DNA of 64,000 bases. Source: Sporosarcina sp. Its GTDB lineage: Bacteria; Bacillota; Bacilli; Bacillales_A; Planococcaceae. The notes beneath the pieces were generated by a model, which had not been told where the DNA came from, ran no database searches, and worked only from the letters and a program-made list of their open reading frames with translations. Where the stretch lies: NCBI RefSeq assembly GCF_029257255.1, contig NZ_JARICI010000014.1, positions 1 through 64,000 of the forward strand. Direction: 5' to 3'. Shown one piece after another: positions 37,250 through 45,355 of the stretch (position 1 is the stretch's first letter; every line of letters starts with the position of its first letter). The position numbers and the translations under genes are program-made.

Positions 37250-37702
37250 TTGGGTAAATTCAGGATTCTTAGTATGGTCTTATTTATGAGTATACTCTTA
37301 ATTGGCTGTGCTTCTGATAATCAAAAATATGAAGAGAAAAATGATGAATTGGAGGAAGGTTCGACTGAGCAGGTGACACCAGAATCGAAAGACGAGAAGG
37401 AAAAATCAAATGAAAAAGATGAGAAGAAATCAGATGAATCAGGAACGACAGAGTTATCTGTGGAAAAAGAAACAGCTGATGAAATTGCTAAAGATGATAA
37501 TGTAGAGGATGCAATTATTCAGCTGGAAACGGTTGGAGAGAATGAATATGTGAATGCACATATAAAATTTAAGGAAGTTGTCAAAGGCGAGGAAACAGCA
37601 GAAGAATACGCTGATCAACTCAAAGAACAATATCCTGATCGTATAGTCGATATTATTTTAAGCAGGAACGGTGATGTGTTGTATCAAGGAGTATTTGAAT
37701 AA
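37250..37702 (+). CDS. Lipoprotein of unknown function, copy 1
   Basis: The 150-residue protein has a lipoprotein signal with lipobox LLIGC (Cys about 20), a charged low-complexity linker rich in Glu, Lys, Asp and Ser (about 25-65), and a compact C-terminal domain (about 68-150). That domain contains ELSVEKETADEIAKDDNVED and ends ILSRNGDVLYQGVFE. It is clearly paralogous to the lipoprotein at 43609, with near identity in the C-terminal domain. The start is TTG at 37250, by alignment with the ATG of the paralogue; the AAAGGA site has the same spacing. It should be anchored on the outer face of the membrane. The domain was not recognised. Confidence 0.8.
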   Translation: MGKFRILSMVLFMSILLIGCASDNQKYEEKNDELEEGSTEQVTPESKDEKEKSNEKDEKKSDESGTTELSVEKETADEIAKDDNVEDAIIQLETVGENEYVNAHIKFKEVVKGEETAEEYADQLKEQYPDRIVDIILSRNGDVLYQGVFE

Positions 37703-37768
37703 AAATCAAAAAATAATAGATTCCTGTGAAGTGCAAAATCCGCACGCTATTCCGACTAATTAAAGAGG

Positions 37769-37811
37769 AGAGTCTTCTGATCGAGAAATCGGTCGGGGGA
37801 TTCTTTTTTTT
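37769..37811 (+). terminator. Terminator of the recurrent family
   Basis: GAGTCTTCTGATCGAG pairs with CGGTCGGGGGATTCT and is followed by eight Ts. It ends the lipoprotein gene. Confidence 0.8.
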
Positions 37812-38814
37812 CTACGTAACTTCTTCATTTATAATGACAGAGAAAAAATGAACAATAAGATTGGGGGCGATTTCTCAGCAAAGTGATATACAGTCAGAAC
37901 GAACATACAAATATTTCTTTCATGGAATTTGATAGAATTTGACCGCAAGTGGAGTAGTTACGTTATACGCAGTAATAATTAGCAAACAGTTTTCGTTTAA
38001 TCAGCAGCCCACCATTCACTTGAATGATGGGCTCAATAGGTTAAAGAAAAAGAGAGTCTATGCCAAACCGTTTCATTAAGCTAACATGACATAGGCACCG
38101 TAAAGAGTTTCTTGATCTGTTATAAAAACCTTAATATCAGACGGCAGCATCAATAATTGACAATACATAAAACCGATGGACGCCAAGTTAACATAGGCGT
38201 AGTTTTGTGCTGTTATCCATTGTAATAATCCTAATAGTAGTTCAGAAGAATTTATAGAGTTTATGTATGAAGCAAATATTTTCAATAGATAGAGTGCTGT
38301 AAAAAAACATATGAAAACTATGTTGTGAATTAAAATAGTAGGCACAGAAATATTTCTACATTATTTATGAATATGCTGGTTCTAAAGAATGTACCATGTT
38401 CCGATATAATGGATTGAAAACCAGTAGAAAATTAAGAGAAGGGTACTTGGCAGTCGATTGTCAAGTACCCTTTTTTATACTATTTTATAATTAAATATTC
38501 AAGGCTAACCAACCATATTACTAGTATTACCGCTAAAGATAAATTTAAACTTGATTCGTGAAACTGTGAAGAATGTCATTGAAATGTATTCTTTTTATAC
38601 TTTCTGTAATATTGACGAATAAGCTCCATACTTTATGTAATTACTTTACGTAATTTGAAAAACAATGAAGTATAATAATTCTACCTATCAAATATCAGGA
38701 CTTTACACCTCGAGCGTCTAGTAATTTAGAATCTAAAAAGTGCTTTATCCTCTATAAGTAATTACTCATGTACTTTATACTAGTAAGAAATATAAGTATA
38801 AAGGAGAGTTATGA
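37812..38814. other. Long intergenic region
   Basis: About 1 kb without a convincing gene. It holds a perfect-looking hairpin at 38008-38035 (AGCCCACCATTC with GAATGATGGGCT). A minus-strand frame of 89 codons at 38076-38345 starts with GTG, has no ribosome binding site, and has a hydrophobic, possibly membrane, product. A strong terminator lies at 38439 with no intact gene in front. The picture is of a lost gene with surviving flanks. Confidence 0.45.
38439..38477 (+). terminator. Orphan intrinsic terminator
   Basis: AGGGTACTTG pairs with CAAGTACCCT and is followed by six Ts. No intact plus-strand gene precedes it. Confidence 0.75.
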
Positions 38815-40092
38815 ATGAAAAAAATGTTTTTATCAGTTTTATTACTATTTACGTTTTCCATACAAAGTATGAACGTTGCTGACGCTTCTTCACCTACAGA
38901 CTGGTGGTCAGAAAATGAAGCAGAATTAAGTCCTTATGTATATTCTTATTTATTAGATCATGCAGGATTTTCCGCCTATATATATGCTGACACTAAAGCT
39001 GATCTCAGCATGCAAGTTAATGGGGAATTTACTGTAAAAGAAAAGTACAAAAACTTCATTGTAGGAGAATATGATGAACGATCAACAAATATTCTCGTTA
39101 CAAGTGATGGACTTGTTGTATCTTATTCACCTAAAGTTTCAGCGGGAGCAATTTTTCCGGAAAATAAATCAACAAAGAATCTGCACTTTCGTGAACTTCA
39201 GCGAGCCGTCAAACAATTTGTCGGACCTACTATTGAAAAGGCAAGTTACATTAACTTTTCAAGTTTAGACAGCAACAAAGCATTAAGCATGTATCGTTAT
39301 TGGAGTGAGTTGACTATACCCTATCAAACCAGTATTCAATCTGTTGTTTTAAATGATTTATATACTGATGGATTTGAAGATTATGAATTCACATCCATTT
39401 CCTTGTTGCCAGCAGTCTTCGAGTCTGGAAAGACGCACAATGTTGAATGGAAGGGTAATAGCGGCAGGGGCAATTTCTATATTGATGGAATTGAGCTATT
39501 AACAAAGCGAACTAGCCAAATGAGTATTTTTTATACAAGCAATGAAAATATACGAGTAGATGAAATAGAAAATATTCAGTTTTACAATTTATCTAATCGT
39601 TTTACTCCAGTGATCAGCGATATGAAAACTAGTCACGGAGCACATAGTGAAGTAATTTGGGCAATTAAAAAAGGCTTGATTCGCGGTTATGAAGGTGGAT
39701 CATTCAAGCCTGAAAGTACATTAACAGAAGGACAATTTGTTTCAGTTCTGTCCAAATACTTCAACTTAAATACGTCATTGGATAAGAATTCAACTGTTTT
39801 TAATCTTGAAGGCGCTTATATTGCTTTGAAAAAGTATAACTTTCCTTTGAACGGTTATAAAAATAAAGATGCTCGCAGTAATCCGATTTCAAGAGGGACT
39901 GTTGCACAAGTCCTGTCTATGAGCCAAGGAGGACCAAAAGATCTTAACGGTGCTTATAATTTCCTAGCAGAGCATCAATTAACTAATGCAACATCACTGT
40001 CATCCTATAATGCTTCATCCAGTCTGAAAAGATCGCATATATCATCTTTCTTTAAACGGATGGACTCAGCAAAACTAACTGAACTTAAATAA
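38815..40092 (+). CDS. Secreted protein with degenerate C-terminal SLH-like domains
   Basis: The 425-residue protein has a signal peptide (about 1-25, cut near ADA-SSP) and a unique N-terminal region of about 250 residues. From about 270 on it carries SLH-like repeats; the first is clear (AIKKGLIRGYEGGSFKPESTLTEGQFVSVL), the second and third are weak (ISRGTVAQVLSMS and SSLKRSHISSFFKR). The TRAE/TRGQ motif needed for tight wall-polymer binding is altered in all three, so anchoring may be weak or different. The ATG has an ATAAAGGAGAGTTATGA leader. No terminator was found directly after the stop. It is unrelated at the N-terminus to the other proteins of the island. Confidence 0.78.
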   Translation: MKKMFLSVLLLFTFSIQSMNVADASSPTDWWSENEAELSPYVYSYLLDHAGFSAYIYADTKADLSMQVNGEFTVKEKYKNFIVGEYDERSTNILVTSDGLVVSYSPKVSAGAIFPENKSTKNLHFRELQRAVKQFVGPTIEKASYINFSSLDSNKALSMYRYWSELTIPYQTSIQSVVLNDLYTDGFEDYEFTSISLLPAVFESGKTHNVEWKGNSGRGNFYIDGIELLTKRTSQMSIFYTSNENIRVDEIENIQFYNLSNRFTPVISDMKTSHGAHSEVIWAIKKGLIRGYEGGSFKPESTLTEGQFVSVLSKYFNLNTSLDKNSTVFNLEGAYIALKKYNFPLNGYKNKDARSNPISRGTVAQVLSMSQGGPKDLNGAYNFLAEHQLTNATSLSSYNASSSLKRSHISSFFKRMDSAKLTELK

Positions 40093-40583
40093 GAAGTTCT
40101 GATGTATTCTGGCGAGTATTGTCTGCATCTAAATGAATCATATTATGAGATACCTAAATTTATAGTATTGATTCAAATCAGATTATATCGTCCATGATCC
40201 AGGTGATAGTCTATATGTATGAACGTTCAAATGAGCAGTATTCTATTCATGTGAATCAAGTGGCTGTGATAAGTGGAATGGATTTTGAGATGGATGATAA
40301 TACGTTAGTCAGTTGTTCATTGAAAAGGATATCAACAATAAATAGGAGAAGTATCTTAGCATTTTACAGTAGAATCTTGTGAAGAGGCCTAATTTATTTT
40401 TACGTGCAGATGTATATATGAAAAATGATATGCAGTAGCTCATTATTTCTCGTAATAACTGTACGGTGGTGATTTGGCAGGTATGTACTATTACGCACAG
40501 TAGAATTGCTCTAGTCTGACATCTTTATTATAAACTGCAAGACAAAGAATGCTGGAGCATCCGTAAATACTAGTTTTATAAGC
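40093..40583. other. Intergenic region between converging genes
   Basis: A 62-codon plus-strand frame at 40194-40382 has no ribosome binding site and no recognisable product. I see no other element before the terminator of the S41 gene. Confidence 0.4.
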
Positions 40584-40622
40584 AAACAATCCAGCCGGAG
40601 AATATCCCGGCTGGATTGTTTA
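40584..40622 (-). terminator. Terminator of the S41 peptidase gene
   Basis: AACAATCCAGCCGG and CCGGCTGGATTGTT form a 14-bp perfect stem, followed on the minus strand by TTTGCTTATAAAA. It lies just after the stop codon of the minus-strand gene and could act in both directions. Confidence 0.8.
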
Positions 40623-40627
40623 GTATA

Positions 40628-42004
40628 TTAATTTCTAACAGTTACGTTTACATAAACACCCTGTTTCAATGGCTTTGACTGCAAGTTTTTCCAAGTGGGA
40701 TGTATAACTAAAGTATAGGAAGCCCCGGGTTTTAAAGATTGTACTGGCTTTACTGTAATTGTTGACTGGTTTGTTCTTTCTACTGTAATTGCTTGTGCTT
40801 TTCCACCTAATTCAATAAGCTGTACAGCATCTTTTACCAAATCTGACTGCATCGGCATATTCATTTCTACACGAAAAGTCTTGGTGACTGGTACATTTTC
40901 CAATGCAGGCAATTTCTTATAGCCTGGTAATCGATTAATGAGCTGCTGTTTATGTGCAGCTTGAAGTTCTTCTCCTTCATCTGTCACCACGTCAGGAGCT
41001 ACGCCCACTTGGTCGATTGTTCTTGCCCCGGGAGTAAGAAAGCGGGCAATGGTCATTTTCAACACGCTGTCATCTGAAAGTTGGTACATAGTTTGCATTG
41101 TGCCTTTTCCATAAGTAGTTTGACCAAACAGCGTAGCAGCTTTGCGTTCTTTCACAGAGCCGGCTACCATTTCTGATGCGCTAGCGCTGTAGCCATTAAC
41201 GAGCAATGCAACAGGTGCTTGAAATTGGTGTGGCTGTTTGATGACTGGGAAGGTTTCCGTCTTATCCCGTGACCTCAGTTGAAATGCCTGCTTCATTTGA
41301 GGAAATAAACCCATCACTTGCTGGGCAGCTCCGACATACCCGCCACCATTATCGCGTAAATCTAAGATCCAGCTGTCAGCATTGGGCATTTGCTGAATAG
41401 CCTTTTGTATATTCAGTGCTGCATCGTTCGAAAAGCTATGCAGACGAATATAGCCTATATTGCCACCGAGCATCCTACTTTCCACGTTCACAAGCTGTAT
41501 TTCTTGCCGCTTCAATACTTTTTTGAATGTATCTGCGGAAGGGCGTACGAGTGTTAAAGTAACTGACGTATCAGCCGGCCCGCTAATAAAAGGAATGGCG
41601 GCTTGCACAGATTTTCCTGCGAGTGAATCACCATTCGCATGCGTAATGATATCACCTGCTAAAATTCCCGCCTGCTCAGCAGGTGCACCCGGCACAACTG
41701 AGAGAATCTGAACTCCCAGCTCATGCTCTTCCAATACTACGCCGATACCGACAATGCGTTGCTCAATGCCATTCATAAATTGTTCGAATTCATTTTTTGT
41801 CATATAGACTGTGTAAGGATCCAATTCTTTTAGAATTTCGGAGACCTCTGGTTTATTCAGCACGTCTTCCGGAACTGAATCTACGTAATCAGTAGTGATC
41901 AGCTGACGGACTTCTTTTAGTACATCAGGATTGGCAAAAGTAGGTGCCGGTAATAAGAATAGAGCTAATGATAGAAATAGCAATGCGTGTAATTTATTTT
42001 TCAT
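40628..42004 (-). CDS. Secreted S41 (CtpA-type) peptidase with PDZ and Ig-like C-terminus
   Basis: The 458-residue protein has a signal peptide (about 1-24, cut near TFA-NPD), an N-terminal helical part, a PDZ domain (about 84-155; GIGVVLEEHELG and GAPAEQAGILAGDII) and an S41 core. The catalytic dyad is Ser275 in GYSASASE and Lys300 in YGKGTM. An SbsA-like Ig fold ends the protein (about 365-458; VEMNMPMQSDL and GASYTLVIHP). It is a paralogue of the PDZ-less protein at 19531, with the same C-terminal fusion. Such proteases trim exported or wall proteins. The ATG at 42002-42004 has a TTTAGGAGACTGTGCT leader; the frame extends upstream without a better start. Confidence 0.9.
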   Translation of the reverse strand: MKNKLHALLFLSLALFLLPAPTFANPDVLKEVRQLITTDYVDSVPEDVLNKPEVSEILKELDPYTVYMTKNEFEQFMNGIEQRIVGIGVVLEEHELGVQILSVVPGAPAEQAGILAGDIITHANGDSLAGKSVQAAIPFISGPADTSVTLTLVRPSADTFKKVLKRQEIQLVNVESRMLGGNIGYIRLHSFSNDAALNIQKAIQQMPNADSWILDLRDNGGGYVGAAQQVMGLFPQMKQAFQLRSRDKTETFPVIKQPHQFQAPVALLVNGYSASASEMVAGSVKERKAATLFGQTTYGKGTMQTMYQLSDDSVLKMTIARFLTPGARTIDQVGVAPDVVTDEGEELQAAHKQQLINRLPGYKKLPALENVPVTKTFRVEMNMPMQSDLVKDAVQLIELGGKAQAITVERTNQSTITVKPVQSLKPGASYTLVIHPTWKNLQSKPLKQGVYVNVTVRN

Positions 42005-42141
42005 AGCACAGTCTCCTAAAGACAATTTTGATTTAAGAGTGGAACAAAAAATATTTAGTAAAAACAATCGTAGTCTGCTGTCAGGCTAAGATTGTCAACG
42101 TAATTTCACTAATACTATGATGTTAGTTTCCTAGTAAAATC

Positions 42142-42834
42142 TTATTTAATTGAATCAATTACAAAATCAGGTTCTTCGGAGGGTTCAGGTATTACAGGTG
42201 TATCTGGTGACTTAACTTTTTCACTTCTGGTGACAAATGATGCAAGCTGGCTGCGGGTAACCAATTCGCCTGGAGAGTATGTTGTCGGTGTAGTGCCTGT
42301 TGTGATATTAAGAATCCGCAATGATTCAACATAAGGGGCGAACCATTGCTTACTCGACACATCTGTAAATGGCGACATTGCATTTTTATCGGCTTCTTCA
42401 AAATTAAATCCTTTGATAATCATTTTTGACATATGGGCTCTTGTCATGGATTGATTCGGTTTAAAAGTCTGATCTTCATAGCCACTGATTACCCCGGCTT
42501 CTACTAAAGCAGCAATATGTCCATAGTATTGGTGAGCAGTTGAAATATCTATAAATCCCGGATTTTTCACTTTTTGAGTATCCAGCTGTAAAACGTTTGC
42601 TATGATTTTTGCTGCCTGTCCGCGTGTCACGTTTGCTGCAGGGCGGAAGGTGCCGTCTGGATAACCGCTGATATATCCTCTTGAAGATAAACTGATAACG
42701 GCCTCGTAATATGCTCTGTGTTTTGGTACATCTGTAAATTCGATGCTTTTGCTTTGTACGTATCCAATAGACGATACGGATATAACGCTGACTATAAGTA
42801 CAACAACGAGTGATTTAATTAATTTACTTTTCAT
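42142..42834 (-). CDS. Protein consisting mainly of three SLH domains, copy 1
   Basis: The 230-residue protein has a signal peptide (about 1-28) and three SLH domains (about 30-85, 90-145, 152-210). These show ISGYPDGTFRPAANVTRGQ, ISGYEDQTFKPNQSMTRAH and YSPGELVTRSQLASF. A short Pro/Glu/Asp tail ends in DFVIDSIK. There is no effector domain, so the protein may occupy wall-polymer sites or act as a small coat protein. It is about two thirds identical to the protein at 44450, including the odd DFV(I/V)DSI ending. The ATG follows an AAAAGGAGTATACGAAC leader. Transcription is opposite to the neighbouring lipoprotein. Confidence 0.88.
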   Translation of the reverse strand: MKSKLIKSLVVVLIVSVISVSSIGYVQSKSIEFTDVPKHRAYYEAVISLSSRGYISGYPDGTFRPAANVTRGQAAKIIANVLQLDTQKVKNPGFIDISTAHQYYGHIAALVEAGVISGYEDQTFKPNQSMTRAHMSKMIIKGFNFEEADKNAMSPFTDVSSKQWFAPYVESLRILNITTGTTPTTYSPGELVTRSQLASFVTRSEKVKSPDTPVIPEPSEEPDFVIDSIK

Positions 42835-43104
42835 GTTCGTATACTCCTTTTCTATTTATCCATAGTTAATAATATCATAGAATCTTTGCCTCTCAACAAA
42901 ATATTGGTGTTATTTACCAAATTGATTGGGGGCGATAGAATTTTTGCGTGAAGTGATTAATAGTTAATTAGAAATTATAAGGCAGATACAGAATATCTTG
43001 TTACTATCCAACTGGAATCATAAGTACAACTGGATCGACATTTCGTGATAATGTGCAATTGTCCTTTCAAACTGTGAAGAAGCTTATAATGAGGACTTCA
43101 CACA

Positions 43105-43160
43105 GAACTGTGTCTGAATTGTGTGGCACACAGGCACCACCCACTACAGGCACCACCCAC
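43105..43160 (-). repeat. REP-like element fused to a comM fragment
   Basis: On the plus strand it reads TGTGTCTGAATTGTGTGGCA then CACAGGCACCAC, so it is a full family member in reverse orientation. The edge CTACAGGCACCACCCACTA repeats once more beside it. The comM-like fragment begins within 10 bp. Confidence 0.75.
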
Positions 43161-43166
43161 TAGCGT

Positions 43167-43322
43167 CTGCAGGTCTGACAGCGTTCTCGCAATGCGGATT
43201 AATTTCACTTGTGTTCGGTTGCTCCACTTTTCCGCAAAGCACACCTCGCTGATCAAAGACCGCTGAATCATAGACATGCCAGCAAGCTTATCCAATAGCT
43301 GAAATGGAACGGTTCCGTTCAT
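43167..43322 (-). pseudogene. Fragment of a comM-like gene (C-terminal helical domain)
   Basis: The minus strand encodes NGTVPFQLLDKLAGMS through VCFAEKWSNRTQVKLIRI to ARTLSDLQ, matching residues about 430-480 of the intact ComM at 31734. At the 3' side it stops abruptly where the REP edge begins; at the 5' side similarity ends at NGT. The sequence NGTVPFQLLDKL differs from the intact copy (NGSVSFQLLDSL) but agrees with the fragment at 49565, so both derive from another comM paralogue. Confidence 0.8.
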
Positions 43323-43510
43323 CCTTTTAGTTCATTTCCAATCTACGCTGGACAGCAGCCGTCTGCTGATTTTGCTTTCCCCGCTACCGATACACTTCCC
43401 ACAGTTTTTCCTCCACCCATGAAGAAAACTATAAAGGCATATGTCGAAAATTGTCTGGCTGAATTAAAGGAAGGTACGTTGTAGAACGTTGAGGTATTTA
43501 GTAGTCTTAC

Positions 43511-43549
43511 TAGAATTGTTTCTGAATTGTGGGGGACTTGGTGCCTGTA
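43511..43549 (-). repeat. REP-like element
   Basis: TAGAATTGTTTCTGAATTGT then GGGGGACTTGGTGCCTGTA matches the family in reverse orientation. It lies 60 bp before the second lipoprotein gene. Confidence 0.7.
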
Positions 43550-43608
43550 TTTCCTTCCCAAACATGTTACACTAACACCTATCACAAATTCAGAAAGGAT
43601 TGATTCGG

Positions 43609-44058
43609 ATGGGGAAACTAAAGATTCTAAGTATGGGCCTATTTCTGAGCATACTGTTAATAGGCTGTTCGGCTAATGATCAAAAAGATGAGGGAACAAA
43701 TGATAAACCTGCAGACGATTCGACAGAGCAGGTGAAACCAGAGAAGCAGGATGATGCAGACAAACCAGATGAAGAAGCAGAGCAGTCAGATGCATCAGGA
43801 ACGACAGAGCTATCTGTAGAAAAAGAGACAGCGGATGAAATTTCTAAAGACGAAAATGTAGAAGATGCGATTATTCAGCTGGAGACGGTTGGAGAGAATA
43901 AATATGTCAATGCACATATTAAATTCAAAGAATTTGTAAAAGGTGAGGAAACAGCTAAAGGGTATGCTGATCAGCTAAAAGAGAAATATCCCGAACGTAC
44001 GGTGGATATAATTTTGAGCAGAGATGGCGATGTGTTGTATCAAGACACGTTTAAATAA
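43609..44058 (+). CDS. Lipoprotein of unknown function, copy 2
   Basis: The 149-residue protein has lipobox LLIGC (Cys about 20), an acidic linker rich in Asp, Glu, Lys and Pro (about 25-65), and the same C-terminal domain as the lipoprotein at 37250. Both share ELSVEKETADEI, ENVEDAIIQLETVGE and ILSRDGDVLYQ. The linker differs more than the domain, as expected for a spacer. The ATG at 43609 follows AGAAAGGATTGATTCGG. A TTG three codons upstream is possible but poorly spaced. It is outer-membrane-leaflet anchored in a Gram-positive sense, that is on the outer face of the cytoplasmic membrane. Function is unknown. Confidence 0.82.
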   Translation: MGKLKILSMGLFLSILLIGCSANDQKDEGTNDKPADDSTEQVKPEKQDDADKPDEEAEQSDASGTTELSVEKETADEISKDENVEDAIIQLETVGENKYVNAHIKFKEFVKGEETAKGYADQLKEKYPERTVDIILSRDGDVLYQDTFK

Positions 44059-44156
44059 GTGCTAGGCTATTTAGTAGGTTTTTTCTAAGTATTGATGCCT
44101 GAGCATTATGAAATGTTTATAATGCTCAAATAGTGTGTTAGGATATTGAAAGATGG

Positions 44157-44195
44157 AGAGAGTCCTTTGATCGAGAAATCGGTCAAGGGGCTTTT
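44157..44195 (+). terminator. Terminator of the recurrent family
   Basis: GAGTCCTTTGATCGAG pairs with CGGTCAAGGGGCTT followed by TTCTCTT. It ends the second lipoprotein gene, as the homologous hairpin ends the first. Confidence 0.75.
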
Positions 44196-44383
44196 CTCTT
44201 GCTTTAGAAAAGTTGGCACTTGATATAGTATTGTAATTTGTAAATGTAGATTTCTGAAAAAACTTATCTGGTAAAGTTAATGTTTCGAAATAAGATGTTG
44301 TATACATTCCATGTCGGTGGTTGTAAATCACGCCGTTGAACATGGTACGGTGAGCAGTTACTAGAAAAATGAGTTAAATTAAA

Positions 44384-44428
44384 TAAAAACACAAAAACCG
44401 CCTTGGTCCAAGAACCAAGGCGGTTTGA
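44384..44428 (-). terminator. Terminator of the SLH protein copy 2
   Basis: AAACCGCCTTGGTTC and CCAAGGCGGTTT form a long stem, followed on the minus strand by TTTTTGTGTTTTTATTT. It lies 22 bp after the stop codon of the minus-strand gene. Confidence 0.85.
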
Positions 44429-44449
44429 TTATATTATTTGAGAATCAAA

Positions 44450-45127
44450 CTACTCAATCGAATCTACAACGAAATCCGGATCAGTTGGTACTGAAGGTGA
44501 TGAAATAGCACTTTCACTTCTAGTTACAAATGCAGCTAATTGGCTGCGTGTCACGAACTGGCTTGGTGAAAATGTTGTTGGTGTTGTACCTGTTGTAATA
44601 TTGTTTATACGTAAAGACTCCACATAAGGAGCAAACCAATGTTTTTTGGTAACGTCGGTAAATGGTGAAGATACGTTTTGACTCGCTTCCTTAAAACCGA
44701 ACCCTTTAATAATCATTTTAGACATATGAGCTCTTGTCATCTGTTCTCCTGGTTTAAATGTCTGATCTTCAAAACCGGAAATTACACCCGCTTCAACTAA
44801 AGCGGCAATATAGCCGTAATACTGATGTGCCGTAGAAATGTCTTTAAATCCTGGATTTTTCACGTTTTTCACATCAAGTTTTAAGACATTTGCTATAATT
44901 TTTGTTGCTTGGCCACGTGTTACATTTGCACCCGGTTTAAACGTACCATCTGGAAATCCACTGATGTAACCACGGGAAGCTAAACTGTTTACCGCATCAT
45001 AGTAAGGTTTACTTTGAGGAACATCTGTAAATTGGACATTTTTACTCTGTGCGCTTCCTATTGAAGAAGTGGACATAACGCCAATAAACAGAATAGCGGT
45101 GATAGATTTTAATAACTTGCTTTTCAT
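44450..45127 (-). CDS. Protein consisting mainly of three SLH domains, copy 2
   Basis: The 225-residue protein has a signal peptide (about 1-28) and three SLH domains (about 30-85, 90-145, 150-208). The motifs are ISGFPDGTFKPGANVTRGQ, ISGFEDQTFKPGEQMTRAH and FSPSQFVTRSQLAAF. The tail ends DFVVDSIE. It is the paralogue of the 42142 gene in the same orientation and with the same lipoprotein gene upstream on the other strand, so a lipoprotein-SLH block was duplicated. The ATG has an AGAAAGGGTGTTTTACGAGT leader. No effector domain is present. Confidence 0.88.
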   Translation of the reverse strand: MKSKLLKSITAILFIGVMSTSSIGSAQSKNVQFTDVPQSKPYYDAVNSLASRGYISGFPDGTFKPGANVTRGQATKIIANVLKLDVKNVKNPGFKDISTAHQYYGYIAALVEAGVISGFEDQTFKPGEQMTRAHMSKMIIKGFGFKEASQNVSSPFTDVTKKHWFAPYVESLRINNITTGTTPTTFSPSQFVTRSQLAAFVTRSESAISSPSVPTDPDFVVDSIE

Positions 45128-45355
45128 ACTCGTAAAACACCCTTTCTACTTTTCTACTCCTATATTAGCATATACTAAAGACGGGATGTATGTAGGAATA
45201 ACTTATTTTTCTATATGGGTAATTTAGCTAAATAAATGCATCACGCTGCCGATATAACTAGGGGGACTGAAATGGGTTATATTGTGATATTTGGAATTAT
45301 AGAAAGTTTCTCATGAAAAAGTCTACTTATTTTGTACAGAAAAGGAGAGAAACAG

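Larger units (their letters stand above)
44059..44449. other. Intergenic region with three hairpins
   Basis: A GAGCATTAT/ATAATGCTC hairpin lies at 44101-44127 without a T run. It is followed by the recurrent terminator (44157) and the minus-strand terminator (44384). The 90-codon minus-strand frame at 44071-44343 runs through these hairpins and is not credible. Confidence 0.5.

Noticed and set aside
38076..38345. 89-codon minus-strand frame with hydrophobic product
   Set aside because: GTG start without ribosome binding site and no recognisable family; it might be a membrane-protein remnant, but I cannot support it.
40194..40382. 62-codon plus-strand frame
   Set aside because: No ribosome binding site or family features; located in decayed intergenic DNA.
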